Below are positions 22,695 to 23,171 of a DNA stretch of 23,171 bases, piece by piece. The stretch covers positions 1-23,171 of the forward strand of contig CALMNS010000120.1 in assembly GCA_937871635.1 (NCBI GenBank). The letters run 5' to 3'. The stretch's first letter is position 1. Every line of letters begins with the position of its first letter. Under the pieces are notes generated by a model. That model was not told where the DNA came from, did no database searches, and saw only the letters and a program-made list of their open reading frames with translations. The DNA comes from an uncultured Solirubrobacter sp. (lineage in GTDB: Bacteria > Actinomycetota > Thermoleophilia > Solirubrobacterales > Solirubrobacteraceae). A program made the position numbers and the translations under genes.

Positions 22695-23171
22695 ATGCAC
22701 CGTTGGATGTTGGCCGTGGCGCTTGTGTCTACCGCACTGGTCGGGACAGCCTGTGGGTCATCGAGCGAGTCGCCACGCGAAGCGTCTTCGAAGGAGCGTT
22801 CCGGCCCTCCGCGGGATGGCGGCACCGTTCGCATCGCGATCGTCCAGCCACCGGACAACCTCGACCCGCACGCGTACGACGGGCTGTGGCAGATTCAAGA
22901 CGCGATCTTCGAGCCGCTCGTCCGGTACGGGGAAAACGGCAAGATCAAGCCCGGGTTCGCCGAGTCATGGGAGGTCTCAAAAGACGCGAAGACCTACACG
23001 TTCCAGCTTCCCGACGGCGCCACGTTCAGCGACGGAACGCCGGCCGACGCGGAAGCTGTGAAGTGGAACTTCAAGCGATGGATCAAGAGCCCCGACTCTG
23101 ACTGGCTTGGCATCTCCGTCAACTTCTCCGAGATGTCCGTACCGGACCCGCGCACCTTTGTGCTCAAGCTC
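22695..23171 (+). CDS. ABC transporter solute-binding lipoprotein, family 5 (peptide/nickel type), N-terminal part
   Basis: The first 159 codons are present; the gene continues past the right edge. The N-terminus MHRWMLAVALVSTALVGTAC is a lipoprotein-type signal with the candidate lipid-anchored Cys at residue 20; the lipobox is imperfect, with Gly at -3. The mature part has the family-5 hallmarks GGTVRIAIVQPPDNLDPHAY, the FEPLVRYG strand, PGFAESWEVSKDAKTYTFQL, the DGATFSDGTP loop and AVKWNFKRW. These proteins capture oligopeptides, nickel chelates or other solutes for Dpp/Opp-type importers. A GGGGAGGG ribosome binding site sits four bases before the ATG. It probably starts a separate transport operon to the right. 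Confidence 0.93.
   Translation, partial: MHRWMLAVALVSTALVGTACGSSSESPREASSKERSGPPRDGGTVRIAIVQPPDNLDPHAYDGLWQIQDAIFEPLVRYGENGKIKPGFAESWEVSKDAKTYTFQLPDGATFSDGTPADAEAVKWNFKRWIKSPDSDWLGISVNFSEMSVPDPRTFVLKL

Noticed and set aside
1..23171. CRISPR arrays, tRNA/rRNA genes, insertion sequences, phage genes
   Set aside because: No regularly spaced repeats, no tRNA-like cloverleaf or rRNA sequence, and no transposase or integrase motifs were seen on either strand.

Overview
The window is about 23 kb of very GC-rich DNA with strongly GC-biased third codon positions, densely packed genes and almost no intergenic space. It looks like an actinobacterial chromosome. A decayed fragment resembling the actinobacterial/archaeal mismatch endonuclease NucS near 21.8 kb supports this, and a Thermoleophilia/Solirubrobacterales-type host would fit, but that rank is inference. 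The content is catabolic and accessory, with no housekeeping block.

Layout. (1) Positions 1-9702, minus strand: a ten-gene operon read right to left. It holds a lipoprotein solute-binding protein, a double-domain ABC ATPase and a permease (CUT2/ribose-type importer), then a nitrilase, an isochorismatase-fold hydrolase, a divergent ACMSD-type amidohydrolase, an acyl-CoA synthetase, a WrbA-like flavoprotein, a LacI-family regulator, and the start of a 3-hydroxyacyl-CoA dehydrogenase-like gene cut by the window edge. (2) Positions 9703-9935: a divergent control region with two promoters, each TTGACA + 17 nt + a 16-bp near-palindrome. (3) Positions 9936-11937, plus strand: a VAO/GlcD-type FAD oxidase and a small unknown gene. 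(4) Positions 11838-15127, minus strand: LeuC-like and LeuD-like hydro-lyase subunits, an internally deleted LacI-type regulator, a 31-aa ORF, and an alpha/beta-hydrolase-fold protein lacking the usual Ser and His. (5) Positions 15155-21741, plus strand: a histidinol-dehydrogenase-like oxidoreductase, HyuA- and HyuB-type hydantoinase subunits, an isocitrate-lyase/methylisocitrate-lyase-family lyase, and an N-carbamoylsarcosine-amidase-like hydrolase. (6) Positions 21742-22694: a gene-poor scar with the NucS remnant. (7) Position 22695 to the end: the start of a family-5 (peptide/nickel type) solute-binding lipoprotein.

How it may work together (inference). The same 16-bp element, consensus about TTGCATACGTAGTCAT with a central CG as in LacI-family operators, lies at the promoters of all three divergent blocks. 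The two LacI-type genes in the window have the same recognition-helix core. The importer, nitrilase/amidase/CoA-ligase arm, oxidase and hydantoinase/hydratase/lyase arm are therefore probably one regulon for uptake and breakdown of a nitrogen-containing organic compound. A chemically coherent route for the right half is: ring opening of a cyclic imide or hydantoin-like substrate (HyuAB), amide or carbamoyl hydrolysis (isochorismatase fold), hydration of an unsaturated diacid (LeuCD-like), and C-C cleavage to pyruvate- or glyoxylate-type products (isocitrate-lyase family). I do not recognise this gene combination as a described pathway. The substrate cannot be fixed from sequence alone.
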